Source of the DNA: Cerrena zonata
Taxonomy: Eukaryota > Basidiomycota > Agaricomycetes > Polyporales > Cerrenaceae
Assembly (NCBI GenBank): GCA_038087015.1
Contig: JASBNA010000008.1
Coordinates: 1,079,360 to 1,143,359, forward strand
DNA: 64,000 nucleotides
Direction of reading: 5' to 3'
The stretch's first letter is position 1; each line of letters starts with the position of its first letter. This document shows, piece by piece, positions 46,437-58,200 of the stretch. The notes beneath the pieces are model-generated. The model was not told the origin of the DNA, ran no database searches, and was given only the letters and a program-made list of their open reading frames with translations. The translations under genes were made by a program, and so were the position numbers.

Positions 46437-49400
46437 ATGCCTTCTCCTCCTATCGCCGTCGCTTTTCTGATGTTCACCGCAGATATGCGCCGCATCGTGG
46501 GCGTTGAGGATGCGCCTTGGTGCTGGCCTACGTGGCAGAGCCGTGTGAAGTCCCTAACGGCGCCTTGGGTAGAACTGGCTGAAGGCGCGACTCACATTTT
46601 TGGCTGGACTCAGAATCAGATTCGCGATGCCAAGGCGTATGTGGACGAGTTCTGCAAAAAGCCGGTGAGCCAACGTCTCACGTTTGCGCGCACAAAGGGG
46701 GACGACTATCACGAGGCGAGGGACCTCCTTCAAAGGTCATTGGTCAAGGCGTGGGACGAGACGTGGGGACTGCCTCATTTGATCCGGACAACTTTGACAG
46801 CGATGGGGAAGGGCCGGACAGCCCTCTTGTCTGAGCATGGAGATCGACAAGTAAGTGTCGAAACAAGGTCAATGTACAGGTGAGGCGCTGATAGCTTGTA
46901 TGTAGCTGCCTCCGATCGAAATGGCCGATTTGATGGCGGTCAAAGAGCACATCGCCTTTGAGCTCTTCGGGGCTGAGGGTATGAAGAAGAATTCTCGCAA
47001 CAAACCAATAATCCAGGTCCTGGAGCTTATGAATAATTGGTTCTATCAGATCTGGCGTGGAATTACGATGAAGGTCAAGCGGGACCGGGCTGCCATGGAA
47101 AAGCTGGAGGTAGAGACAGCGGCATTGCTTAAAAGTAAGTAATGTGTTAAATACATTAATTAGGCTACTAATGACATGGTATACAGAGTTTGAAGGGGAG
47201 GGTCGTAACCCAGCGACATTCAGGGCGTACCTCAAGAAGTCTAAAATGTTGATGAGGTACTATCAGGACTTTGGCGACAAACCCAGCATTGAGGCGATCG
47301 AGGAGCACCGCACGAAATTGGACAACATTCGGAAGGCGTTGGCAATGAAGGAGGACGGGACGGCCGAGGAGGACATTAGTGAGTAGTGTTGTCAGAATGA
47401 GAGAACACACCTAATGTAACATATGCTTAGAACTGAGTAGTGCTTTGCGAGCGTCTTTGGTGTGGTTGAGCACCCAGGCTCAACATGATTCAATCTCGGA
47501 TGAGGTCTGCGAGCAGATTCACTCGCTGGCAAACGACGAGTTTGAGTTGCCTGCACTTGACCTGGCATCGGTGAGCCTGAATGAATGGGAAAGCGGCGTC
47601 GAGGCATGGGAGAAGTTGCAGGTGTCGGAGCTGTATCGTTACTTGGGCCTGGATGAGGAGAAGCCTCTCCCGTTCTTCAACAAGTACATTGACTTGGCGG
47701 ATAGCCGGGATGCATGGGCCCATCCTGCACTTGTGGAGGCAGATGAAGGGAACCCTAACCGAATTCTATTGCGTCCTCACTGGCATCAATTGGTGGGTAT
47801 GTGTAAGATGTTGGACTGTCTGTTCGATGGGAAACCGGTGCTTCTAATGGATGGGGTGGGGTTGGGTAAGACATTACAAGTCGTCGGGGTGATTGCGATC
47901 CTTGCGTATTATCGGACGGTGAAGAAGGAGAAGGGGGTATTCCCTGGGGCATTTGGTAAGTTAAAATGACTTTGTATTGAGAACCTACTGACATAGGTAC
48001 TTTTCATAGCAGAGCGATTGTTCCAAGAGGGGGATAATATCCCGGAGCTGCCATCGATGATTGTGGTGCCACCGTCCCTGCGTCAGCAGGTTGAGACCGA
48101 GCTGCATCGGTATCTTACTCGGGGAGTGTTCGATATCATGCTCTATGAGGGCACGGTAGTGAGCAGGAGTGGGTACTGGGAGCATACATGGGATCGGTCC
48201 GTTCTGAATGAATGTCACCGAATTCTCCTTGCTACTGCACCGGTGAGTGTTGGGACCGACTGCGAGATTATGGGTGGTGGGCTGACAGAATAATGCAGGC
48301 TATCACCAGCGATGGCTCCAATGCCTTGGTTTACAACACATTAAGCCCCCACATTCCCCCGACTAGGACTGGTATGTTGATGGACACTATCTACCAGAAG
48401 GATTGGCTGCTGGCGGTTGTTGACGAGATGCACTGTGCGCGGAACATGAGTCGTACTTTCTGGTCTGTTTGGGGTCTGCAGATCCAGAGTCGGGGAGTAA
48501 TTGGAATGACAGCGACACCAGTGATGTCGAAAATCCGGGTAAGTCAAAGTGATGTTGTAGCGAGAGTATGGATTGACTGATAGGGGATATTTAGGATCTG
48601 TGGCACATTGGCCGAATGTTGGGTATCGACGGGTTTGACGAGCAAGATGAGTATGTGGAGATGAACAAGGAATCGAGTCGTGCATTACGTGCCGATCGAC
48701 GAGTGCGGGAGGTGAACATCGAGGCCTTTGTGCATGGAGAAGCTGATGGCAATGCGGTTGGAAATGTCGACGAGGTGAATCTGAAGTGGATGAGGAAGAT
48801 GCGGAGGTTGTTCCAGGGATACATCGTGCGACGGAGCGAGGAGTCACGAAACTGCGAGGGGAAGCCACTCATGGACTTGAAGCAATACCAGCTTGTGATC
48901 CTGGAGCTTGAGCTCTCAGGTCAGGAGAAGGAGGAGGTTGAGGCTCGACTTGCTGGGCTAGGTGATCTGCACACTGCACGAGCAGATGGGGAGGTAAGTG
49001 AAATGTCTATTGGGCGATGCGATCAAAGGCATGCGTCCTGGACGCACGCTGGGCACCCACCTACTCGTGGAAGGCGCGCGTAGGTGGGGGTGTGGTGTGC
49101 GTCCAGGACGCATATAATCAATCGCAGTGAGGTGTATGCTAATTATTTTGTAGGCCTTCTACCTTGGTATCAGGCGAGCTGTTGTCCATCCAGATTTCTT
49201 CACCACTCGCGAAAACCAGCTTCGATTTGACACGCTCGAGGACTGGCAGAGCAACTCGTCGACCAAGCTCGATGTCATGGCTAAAGTGGTGCAGTGGCAC
49301 CTCACCATGGACAAACGTTCCCCAATGAAGACCGTCGATGGTGTGCTCGTCGATGGGGATGCTACTCTGCTTGACAACCCTGACGGTCTCCCTCGAGACA

Positions 49401-50838
49401 AAATCGTCGTCTTCTCGATGATGGTGGTCAACACGCGGATAATATCTCAAGTAAGTTTGCTCTCAAATTACTAGCTCCCTTGCTGATATCGGTCAGGTCC
49501 TCAACGTGCATGGTATCAAGCATGTTTCTATCCATGGGTCTCTCTCTCTCGCAAAGCGGACTGCTCTGATCGAGCAATTTAAAGCGAGTGACGAAAACGG
49601 TCCACGTGTGCTCATCATCTCGTCGGTAGGAACAATGGGGCTCAACTTGGCTTGGGCAAATATCTTGCTTTGTATCGTAAGTATATTCCCCTGTCTACAT
49701 GGATGCGGAGCTAAAGTGTCCATATCTTTAGGATGTTCCCTGGTCGTGGCAGGAACTGGGACAGATGATCGGTTGTCTGTGGCGATTGCCGCAGAAGAAA
49801 GAGGTGATCGTGTACCAGCTCGTCGCTCTTGGTACGGCGGATGTCTTCCTCAGCGATAACTCATTTGGCAAGGGCCGGATGTTGGAGGCATTCCAAAAAG
49901 TGAGTCCCAAGCTCCTGGCATTGCTGGGCGGCGAGGATCAAGAACCGCTCGGGAACGAAGACGACGATTCGGAAGACGACGTCGAGGATACTTCTACGGT
50001 GAAGAAGAAAGGCAAGGGTAAGAGCCAGCCAAAGAAGGCGACGAGGATGAAGAAGGGCTCTTCAGTAGTGTCCAGCGTTGACAAAGGAGAAGGATCGTCG
50101 GCCATGACGAAAGCACCGGTCCCCCGCCCCAGGAAGAAGACCACTGTCGTCAACAAACCAGAGGGATCGGCTACAGCTCAAGCCTCCACTCTGGCTGAAG
50201 CATCGACTACAGAGCAAGCACCGGTTCCCTCTCTGTCTGCCAAAGGGAAGGGCAAAGAGAAAGCGCGCGAGACTGAGGAGGACGAGGAGGATGAGGAGGA
50301 TGAAGAAGAGGACCAGCCCCCAGCGGCGACTCACACTGGATCGGAGGTGCAGGCTGGACAAGCGTCCCCTCAGCATCAACAGGAGCAGTCTCAGCGAGAG
50401 GAGGATCAGGATGGGGGTGTGCCTCAGGCTGAACAACCTGGACAAGCAGCGTCTCGTTCTGAGCGTGAGGATGAACCTGCCCCTTCCCCTTCTGAACCTC
50501 TTTCTTCCTCCCCTTCTTCAGAGGATGTCAATATGCAATCCCCGTCTCCGCCACCAGCACCTCGTGCTCCCTTATCAACGTCAAGCAGTAAGTAGTGGCT
50601 TAACATTTATGTCATTTACCACTAACAAACAATGTTTTAGCTCGGAGCGATGGGCGTGTGGCCAGGGCTACTAGCAAGAACGTCAGATATCGCGAGAGCA
50701 GTGAGTCCGACGTCCCTATGGCTCGCAGTAAGTGTGTGTATATGTCAACGGTATGTATTTATTAATATAAAAGCAACAGAGCGTAGCCGAGGTCAGGGTA
50801 GGGGCCGCGCTGGACCAAAGGGTCGGGGCCGCCGTTGA
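46437..50838 (+). CDS. SNF2-like ATPase, copy H1 (1236 aa, 12 exons)
   Basis: Twelve exons join in frame to 1236 aa. An N-terminal domain of about 140 aa starts with WCWPTWQSRVKS and FGWTQNQIRDAKAYVDEF. Walker A is LLMDGVGLGKTLQ (about residue 418), the DExx box VVDEMHCARN (about 572), motif III GMTATPV, motif V VGTMGLNLAWANI and motif VI QMIGCLWRLPQ (about 914). Motif spacing fits SNF2-type dsDNA translocases, but DEMH replaces DEAH and motif VI has Cys where its paralog H2 has Arg (GRLWR). The tail is disordered, with acidic and Pro/Ser-rich stretches and a final GR-rich end (RGQGRGRAGPKGRGRR). The intron at 48994-49153 is 160 bp because it contains a palindromic element; the others are 46-56 bp. 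The start at 46437 is favoured over 46341. Cellular role unknown. Confidence 0.85.
49031..49113. repeat. Palindromic element inside an ATPase H1 intron
   Basis: ATGCGTCCTGGACGCAC at the left and GTGCGTCCAGGACGCAT at the right are inverted, and inside them CCCACCTAC faces GTAGGTGGG. The 83-bp unit behaves as one long imperfect hairpin with the palindrome family as terminal repeats, like a tiny MITE. It accounts for most of the extra length of this intron. Confidence 0.85.
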
Positions 50839-51778
50839 ACTCCTCCGCCTTTTTTTCGTACATTGTTGGAACCAGGACACTCGTCGGAAATTGTGCATCA
50901 TGCATAGTTTCCATATCATTTGTAAGTAGCTACACTACATAGTCTACTCGTATCTACTCGGACGTTGTTGATGATTTTCGGACATCTCTGCTTTATTGAC
51001 GACTTTCGGACGTTTTTGCTTTTGCCTTATTGACGGCTTTCGGACGTTTTTGTTTACTTTCGCACTTTCGGACATCTCTGCGTATTCACGGCTTCCGGAC
51101 ATTTTTGATGATTTTCGGACATCTCTGCTTATTCACGACTTTCGGACGTCTTTACTTTCTGCTCACTATGCGATCCCTTTCTATGCTTATCTTTTTGTTA
51201 CTTCCTATGCTTTGCGCACAATTCTCTTTCGCCGGTCTCACATTTTCATAAGATTCAGACGTTGTTACTTTCATGTTGTTCAAGCTGGTCTTAGGACATT
51301 ACATATGCAAGTACAAAAAGTACAAATTGATGATTAGTTATATGCCTTCAAGATGTGTAGAGTTGCTGTCGCTGATGAAGAGGTACATGAGAGAGATACA
51401 GCGAGGACTACAGTTCAATACAATAATCAAATTATAATGGCTACCATACACCAGATAAGTGCGGTGAGCGGTGTGCGTCCAGGACGCACACCTGTAGACA
51501 GGATAGGATTGAGATCATATAAATTTACGATGTCACTAAGTCTTCATTTGTAGCGGAGGTTTTCTGAGAGTTGCAGATGATACGTGGTGTGGGGTGGGTA
51601 TGTGTCCAAGACGCACAGGTGTCGTTATCGTCTGTGTATCATTTGCAAGTATATTTGTGAGTATAATTTCCGAGACTGACCACTCGGCAACCAACCACAT
51701 GCATATTCTGCAATCTCAGAGTCACGCAAAAAGAAGCAGAGGGACTTGCGATATTGAAAGCATAGATGTACAGAAGGT
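50839..51778. other. Intergenic region between H1 and S1
   Basis: It contains the minisatellite at 50960-51155 and palindrome copies 9 and 10 (51471, 51600). No supported gene. Confidence 0.6.
50960..51155 (+). repeat. Minisatellite, unit TTTCGGACRTYTYTGC plus spacer
   Basis: The block TTCGGACGTTTTTGCTT or TTCGGACATCTCTGCTT recurs seven to eight times in about 195 bp, alternating with TTATTGACGRC or TATTCACGRCTT. It lies just downstream of the H1 stop codon, in its 3' flank. Confidence 0.8.
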
Positions 51779-52644
51779 TTACGTATACAAAACTACATTA
51801 TTGTCAATGTCTTGAGCCCAGATCCAGACCAGCAGCTCGACAATATCAGGGCGCAGCCTGTCATATACCCACCTCAAGTGAGCGCTGCTACTCAGCACCT
51901 CAGCCAATAGTGAGTCCACTCCAGACACCTCGCGCATCATCCGTGTGGCCTCAAGCTCGAGAGCTGAGGCGAATTTGGCAGTCGCGAGAACTGCAGCGTA
52001 GTACAGGGCAAGAGACCTGTTATGCTCAGCGGTCTGGATGCCGCCAAAGTTCCGCTCTCGCAATGCTACCCAGTACCGTCTCCATCGCTCTACTCGTTCT
52101 ACAACGTGCTGGGCTGCTTCGATGCAGAGCCGCAGGAAACTAGCGTGAGCCACTATTATGATGAGGCAGTTAGAATGTCAATTGCGATAGAAGATGGAGA
52201 TATACTAAGTGCTGGAGGGCGCAAGTTGCCCAAATGTCTGGCTTCCTGAGTGTAATAGACGTTTCCTGAAGTACTGTTAGTGTGTAAACTAATACGTAAG
52301 GGTAAGAACATACCTATGAGGTTGGGCATTACCCTCCTGAAAGCAAAGGCCTCTTCGAGGCGTTGGATCCTTCCATTGTCTGCACAAATGAATAATTGTA
52401 TAGGGTGAGTTTATCATGAGGCACTTACGTTGGAGAGTGGCGCCTTCCTCCACGATGAGGAGGAAATCGCCATGATCTCGGGCGAGGCATACGTTGTACA
52501 CCAATGCCGGGCCCCATTGAATGCGGGCCGGAGTCTGGTATATATGAATCAGACGATCGTCGACAATACGCAGGTGCGACTTACAGTGTAGTTGGTGACC
52601 AAGGGCAGAGCCCTGCATTCCTCGACGGTGGTTGGGTGTTGCAT
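51779..52644 (-). CDS. Small paired gene S1 (221 aa, paralog of S2)
   Basis: Five exons on the minus strand (52644-52585, 52534-52429, 52379-52314, 52265-52206, 52152-51779) join to 221 aa starting MQHPTTVEECRALPL. The last exon is helical (AHASFLRLCIEAAQHVVERV, RWRRYWVALRERNFGG). Exon sizes 60/106/66/60/374 match S2 (60/103/66/63/347), and the proteins align from M-x-x-P-x-T-x-x-E-C through EE...RLEEAFAFRR and AHASFLRL. No known domain was recognised. It is convergent with H1 and divergent from S2, separated from S2 by a large inverted repeat. Confidence 0.75.
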
Positions 52645-53802
52645 ACTTGAAGCAGGGATATGATGAGAGGTGAGATGTGGAGGAGGTAAAATACGGTATT
52701 AGGGATCCCACCCACCGTCTCTCAAATATATCTTTTGTGGTTGTAAACTTACCATTGAGCTGGTCAAGGGCTCATTTCGTTATTGCGCAGGCCTCGATGC
52801 GTGTTGGTAAGCCTATGATCAATGAGTTATGAGTTCTAAGCTCTCCGTGAGTCAGGAAACGTACGGTCATCAGGGTATTTGGGTCGAAGAATCCCGCTCG
52901 GGAGCCAAGTGGGGCTTCTAACTCTCGGGACCGTGCTAATTAGACTTTTGAGTGACTCCAATATGAAATGATGTTTGGCATAATCGAATACGTTCGGGAA
53001 GAAGTGTGATTGGATAAGGCCGAGACCGCGGGCTAGACAGAGGTCCGCATTTAGCCGAACGTCCGCTGTGGGGCAGGTGTGCGTCCTGGACGCACACCGC
53101 TCCCTGGTCCACTTGAATTTCTCGCAGATCGGGATCTGTGTGCCGCTTTGCGTCCTGGACGCACACCGCTCCCTGGTCCACTTGAATTTCTCGCAGATAG
53201 GGATCTGTGTGCCGCTGTGCGTCCTGGACGGATACCCGCCTGCACAGTACTATGTACTGATACCTCCTGGCCAGCTGATCTGCACCCCGCTGTGCGTCCA
53301 GGACGCACAGCGGCACACAGATCCCGATCTGCAAGAAATTCAAGTGGACCAGGGAGCGGTGTGCGTCCAGGACGCACACCTTCCCCATGGCGGACGTTCG
53401 GCTAAATGCGGACCTCTGTCTAGCCCGCGGTCTCGGCCTTATCCAATCACACTTCTTCCCGAACGTATTCGATTATGCCAAACATCATTTCATATTGGAG
53501 TCACTCAAAAGTCTAATTAGCACGGTCCCGAGAGTTAGAAGCCCCACTTGGCTCCCGAGCGGGATTCTTCGACCCAAATACCCTGATGACCGTACGTTTC
53601 CTGACTCACGGAGAGCTTAGGTTTCATAACTCATTGATTATAATCCAGTCGTGGCCTACCAACGCGCATCGAGGCCCACACACTAAGGGCTCCTTAGTCT
53701 TGTCCGCAGGCTAGTCGAGATCAGCCCCTAACCAGCGCAATGGAAAGTTTACAACCACCAGAGATATATTTGAGACAGTGAGCAGTGTGTCGGCTTCAAC
53801 TC
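52645..53802. promoter_or_regulatory. Divergent S1/S2 intergenic region containing the inverted repeat
   Basis: The shared upstream region of S1 and S2. Near both starts the same pair of blocks (GTTTACAACCAC and AGATATATTTGAGA) occurs in mirror orientation at about 52717-52750 and 53745-53775, so the two promoters are copies of each other. Confidence 0.7.
52790..53675. repeat. Inverted repeat of about 0.9 kb centred near 53240
   Basis: The left arm (GGCCTCGATGCG at about 52793 onward) is mirrored by the right arm (CGCATCGAGGCC, about 53673), with long identical stretches such as AGCTCTCCGTGAGTCAGGAA and CCGAGACCGCGGGCTAGACA. Near the centre five TGCGTCCWGGACGCA palindromes are embedded. In the left arm a 68-bp unit (palindrome plus GCTCCCTGGTCCACTTGAAT) is tandemly doubled; the right arm has it once. 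Both arms end close to the starts of S1 and S2. Confidence 0.9.
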
Positions 53803-54670
53803 ATGGAGCCTCCCTCAACAATCGACGAGTGTTACAGCTGCCTGCTTTTGTCCTATTACCCGGTAAGCAGCACCCATCATTCTCAGACGTGCATCCTACT
53901 GAACAGCTATCAGGCACCAGATGAAGCAGTGCTTGGGGACTACCACACTGGCTTTATGGTGCACTATCGCCATGTGTCTGACAGGCCTTGTGATCGAGTT
54001 ATCGAATTCGAGGAAAGTATATGTATTATGAGTATGTTTCAATTGCATCTGATTTACCTATTCAGGCTAACAGTTGATCGATGATCTCTCACAGAAGATG
54101 GTGCCTGGTCTAGGTTGGAAGGCACCTTTACTCTTTGGAGGCGCATCGACCATGCCACAGGCGAGTCCTGTTTACTCAATAATCAAGTCTCATGTACTTA
54201 TACTATGCTTAGCGAGGCAACGATACACCGATAGAGAAGCCGTAAGTTCTGACGATCCGCGTACCCCGGGACGAGGTATGTTTTTGTAACTATCTCCTTT
54301 GCCGGGAGGTGACTTTGCTCCAGTTGCACATGCAGCTTATTTCAAGCTCATGCATGAGGCGGGGACAAATATGCTCGAGCGTGTACTCAAGTGGAAGGAG
54401 ATCTGGAACCAGTGGGAAGCAGCCGACTTCGCCGAGGTTCGGAGGCAGGAGAAAAACAGGGCCTACCTCCTGTTTGACGCAAGCCTAGTCACCGCAGAGG
54501 CATATAGCGAGTTCCTCTTCAAGCAGGAGGACAAATGGAACCCAAAATACAGTGGGCTGGCCTCGGTGCTCGCCGACCTCACTGAGTTGGCCACTCGCCT
54601 CGTCTCAACGAAGGACGATCTCCTTGATTTGCGCGATCAGTGCAAGGCACATGTCCTCGCTCACAACTAG
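53803..54670 (+). CDS. Small paired gene S2 (212 aa, paralog of S1)
   Basis: Exons 53803-53862, 53914-54016, 54095-54160, 54213-54275 and 54324-54670 join to 212 aa starting MEPPSTIDECYSCLLL. The third intron uses a GC donor (GCGAGT). The last exon is rich in long helices (AHAAYFKLMHEAGTNMLERV, KWKEIWNQWEAADFAEVRRQ) and looks like a coiled-coil or helical-bundle protein. It points towards H2 and lies 0.6 kb upstream of it. Family unknown; pairing with an SNF2-like ATPase in both copies suggests a shared process. Confidence 0.75.
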
Positions 54671-55283
54671 TTTGGTAGTCCTGTAACTATGTCTTGCTGT
54701 ATGTCTCTCTTATGAGACTTTCTCAATATAATTGTAGCCGTTGTCTGAGATATATAGACCGAGTGTTATGCTGCTAAGCCTAAGAGATCACGCCGACATA
54801 TCAATGCACTCTGTTTAGGAACATACGATCTTCCATCAGGAACATTGTGGTCCGATATTGAAACTGATGTGTACAAGGTACGGTTGCTAGGGTTCAGCAG
54901 CTTAAGTCGCATGGAACAGCCAATACCCCATATTAGGTGCACCCGTTGTTCTCCATCCATGTGCTCGATATGCAGATGGCACCATACACCGGTGTGCGTC
55001 TTGGACGCACATCACGCACATCTTGGTAATATCATAACATTATCTGCAACCACGCAGGACGGGGAAATATTCAGGATATCCTGTCCCTGATGCTAGTTCA
55101 GGATGCGAAGGTGGCAAAACAATATCTCTTCTTTGAGAAGCAAGTCATTGGGCATCCGCTAAGTGGTGCAAACAATTTGGCACTCGCTTGTCCGATCCTA
55201 GGCAATCCCTTAAAAGCTCGTGTAAATCATGACCATACAAATATTCTCCACACATCCTTTCCGACGCTGTCAACGTGTCTGCT
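54671..55283. other. Intergenic region between S2 and H2
   Basis: Contains palindrome copy 16 (54992, TGTGCGTCTTGGACGCACA) and the promoter of H2. No gene seen. Confidence 0.5.
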
Positions 55284-58200
55284 ATGCCTACCTTCAGCTA
55301 TGGATCAAGCTTGCTTAATATCACTGCTGAATTCAGGCAACGCACTGTCTCTGTAAATACTCCTGTTGATCCTAACGCACCCTGGTCATGGCCCACCTGG
55401 CAAAAACGTACAGGGTTTGCTGAACCCCCTTGGGAAGCTGTCCCTCCTACCCAGAAACATCCCTTTGGCTGGACAGAGCGAGAATGCAGTCTGGTCAAAT
55501 GTTACGTTGACTCATTCTGCAAGATCCGTACACGTTCAGAACGCCTGGAGTTCAGCAGAGCTAAAGGTGATAACACCGCCGAAGGCAGAAAACTTTACAA
55601 CCAAGCGATCAACCTCTCCTTCAACGGGAAATGGAAACTCGTGGACGCTATGCATCGCTGTTTTCGGGACTCCAAAAAAACCTTCGAGTCTATACTTGCA
55701 GATCACGGTAGTCACAACGTACGTTCGAATCCTGCATCATCATCGGATGCACACTCATACCCTCATCAGCTACCTGAGATATTCGAAGAAGACCTTGGTG
55801 AGGTCAAGGACCTGATCGTGGACAGCATATTTGGGGAGAGCAGCAAGAAGCCCGGATCGTCTAAATCTACCCCCAAGGTCAGGAAAGCTATTGATTATTG
55901 GGTATCGAACTTATGGCATGCCATGACCTCCAAATACCGTCGTGATGGCGTCAATATGGACAAGCTTGCGATTGAGGTCGCCGAGACTCTGCATAGTATG
56001 TATACAATCCTACACATCTCCTTGTTATGTTGTATTTGTTATTGATCATCTGGTTCTGTAGAATTCGAAACCACGGATCGCAACATGGCAACATTGCGTC
56101 TCTTTCTGCAGAAAAGTGGCAGATTGATGCAGTATTATCGGCAATTCGGTGATATTGAATCTCAGGCGCAGATTCATGAGTATCGCGATAAGCTCACAGA
56201 CATACGCCTCGCCCTCTCGATTGATATGCAAGGCAAAACAATCCACAGTACGTACATGTTTATCACATCATCTTTCTCACATCTGACAGTTGTCGTTGTA
56301 ACAGAGATAAGCCCCGCACTTCGGCAATCTCTGATGTTGTTAAGCAAACAAGAAGATGTCGATCGTATGGATGCTGAGATCGCGGAGGAGATTATCAATC
56401 TCTCCAAAGACTCGGTTGACATTCCCGTCTTGACACTCGACAGCATCGACTTGAAGGACTGGGAAAGTGGAGTGGAGAAATATCAGACCATGAATTCGGA
56501 GGCGATCTGTGCCCTTTTAGGTATCTCTCCCGATGGGACTCTCCCTCACTTTAACAACTACATTGATGCTGTCGGTATCCGCGATCCCTGGATTGATGAT
56601 TCCCTTCACAATGAAGCACTCGATGACCCCGATCGGAAGCTTCTCCGTCCACATTGGCACCAGCTCGTAGGCATGCTTAAGATGCTGGACAGTGCTTTTG
56701 CCGGAGGACCCATCCTCCTGATGGATGGTGTGGGTCTTGGCAAGACGTTGCAAGTCATTGGTGTAATTGCACTTCTGGCATACTACCGCAAAACTAAACA
56801 GGATACCGGTCAATTTCCCGGCATATTCAGTGTGTTTTTTTTGTTCAGTTACTGTGCCTAAGCTGATGGAGCTATCTTGTTCAATAGAGGGTAAAAAGTT
56901 CCAGGAACATGACAACATTCCTGATGAGGCCTGTTTGCTGGTGGTCCCCCTGTCATTGAGGGCGCAGGTCGAAGTTGAACTTCATCGGTATCTGAAACGC
57001 GGAAGCTTCGATGTGTTGCTGTATGACCGAGGGGTGCTGAAGATGCCAGATTACTGGCACACGACCTTCCACATGTCAAAGCATGCACCCGGCCACCGTA
57101 TCGTGTTGGCCACTATGACGGTAAGCTTTTTTGGCCAGATCTCCACAGATATCATCCATCTGACCATGTGAACCCAAGGCACTGACCAGCGACGCAATTA
57201 ATTGCCTGCAGTATGCATCCACAAGCCCAAATAATGCTCCCAAGGTCATTGAGAACTGTAGTCCAACTCTCTTGACGCGGAAATGGCTCTTTACGGCCGT
57301 GGACGAGGTGCATAATGCACGCAACGTTGGTCAGAGCTACTGGGCAGTCTGGGGCTTGCGACAATGTAGCCGCGGCTTTGTGGGCATGTCGGCAACTCCT
57401 GTCCTCACCCGTCCCCACGTAAGCACCCTTTACTTGACCATCGTTGACTGTATATATGCTGATTATGCTGATAACGCTGATGACAGGATCTTTATCATAT
57501 TGGTCGCTTCATGGAGATCAAGGGATTCGATAACGCATTGGACTACCAGACGATGATCCGTGACATGACCAAAGCGAGTCAGTTCGATCGTAACGAGCGG
57601 GATGAACGTGGCGTCTGGAACGTGGACTTCTTCCGTGGGCAGGAGGAAGCCAACATCCCGGATCACGTCGCCCAGTACAGTATGCATTGGATGAACAAGA
57701 TGCGAGCGATGTTCGAAGGCCACATTATTCGCAGGGACTCCAACTCAGTGACGTACAACGGCAAGTCGATTATCGACATCAAACCTTACAAGTATGTTGC
57801 TCTGGAGCTAGCGTTGACGCCCACTGAGCAAGACGGGCTGGACGAAATCACGACAGCATTTGAGAAGAAGAGCAGCAACAAACGAACCGAAGGCCAGGTA
57901 TGTTATGATTTGTCATCTCCATATCTGAGTCGAGCATCGGTGTGCAGGAGCAGGTATGCGTCCAGGACGCACACCTGCTGCTGCCCCCGTGATACGAAAG
58001 AGACAGCAACTTCTCTGTGCTCTCTGCACTCGGTGTGCGTCCTGGACGCACACCTGCTGCTGCCCCCACATATATCGAGGTCTGTGTGCCCTCTCGTGTC
58101 CGTCAGGCCTCTGCGCCCGATGTGCGTCCAGGACGCACAGTATTCTTATTCTCTTGCTTCTGCTCATCTCCTAATCAACAGCACTTCTACCTCGCTTTCC

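Noticed and set aside
52936..53520. Two 150-codon frames with nearly identical peptides (repeated VCVLDAHRSLVHLN)
   Set aside because: They are translations of the inverted repeat and its palindromes, not conserved protein.
57848..58174. Frames rich in RPGRTP or VQDAH near 58 kb
   Set aside because: They are readings through the palindromes inside the H2 intron; the spliced frame of H2 explains the region.
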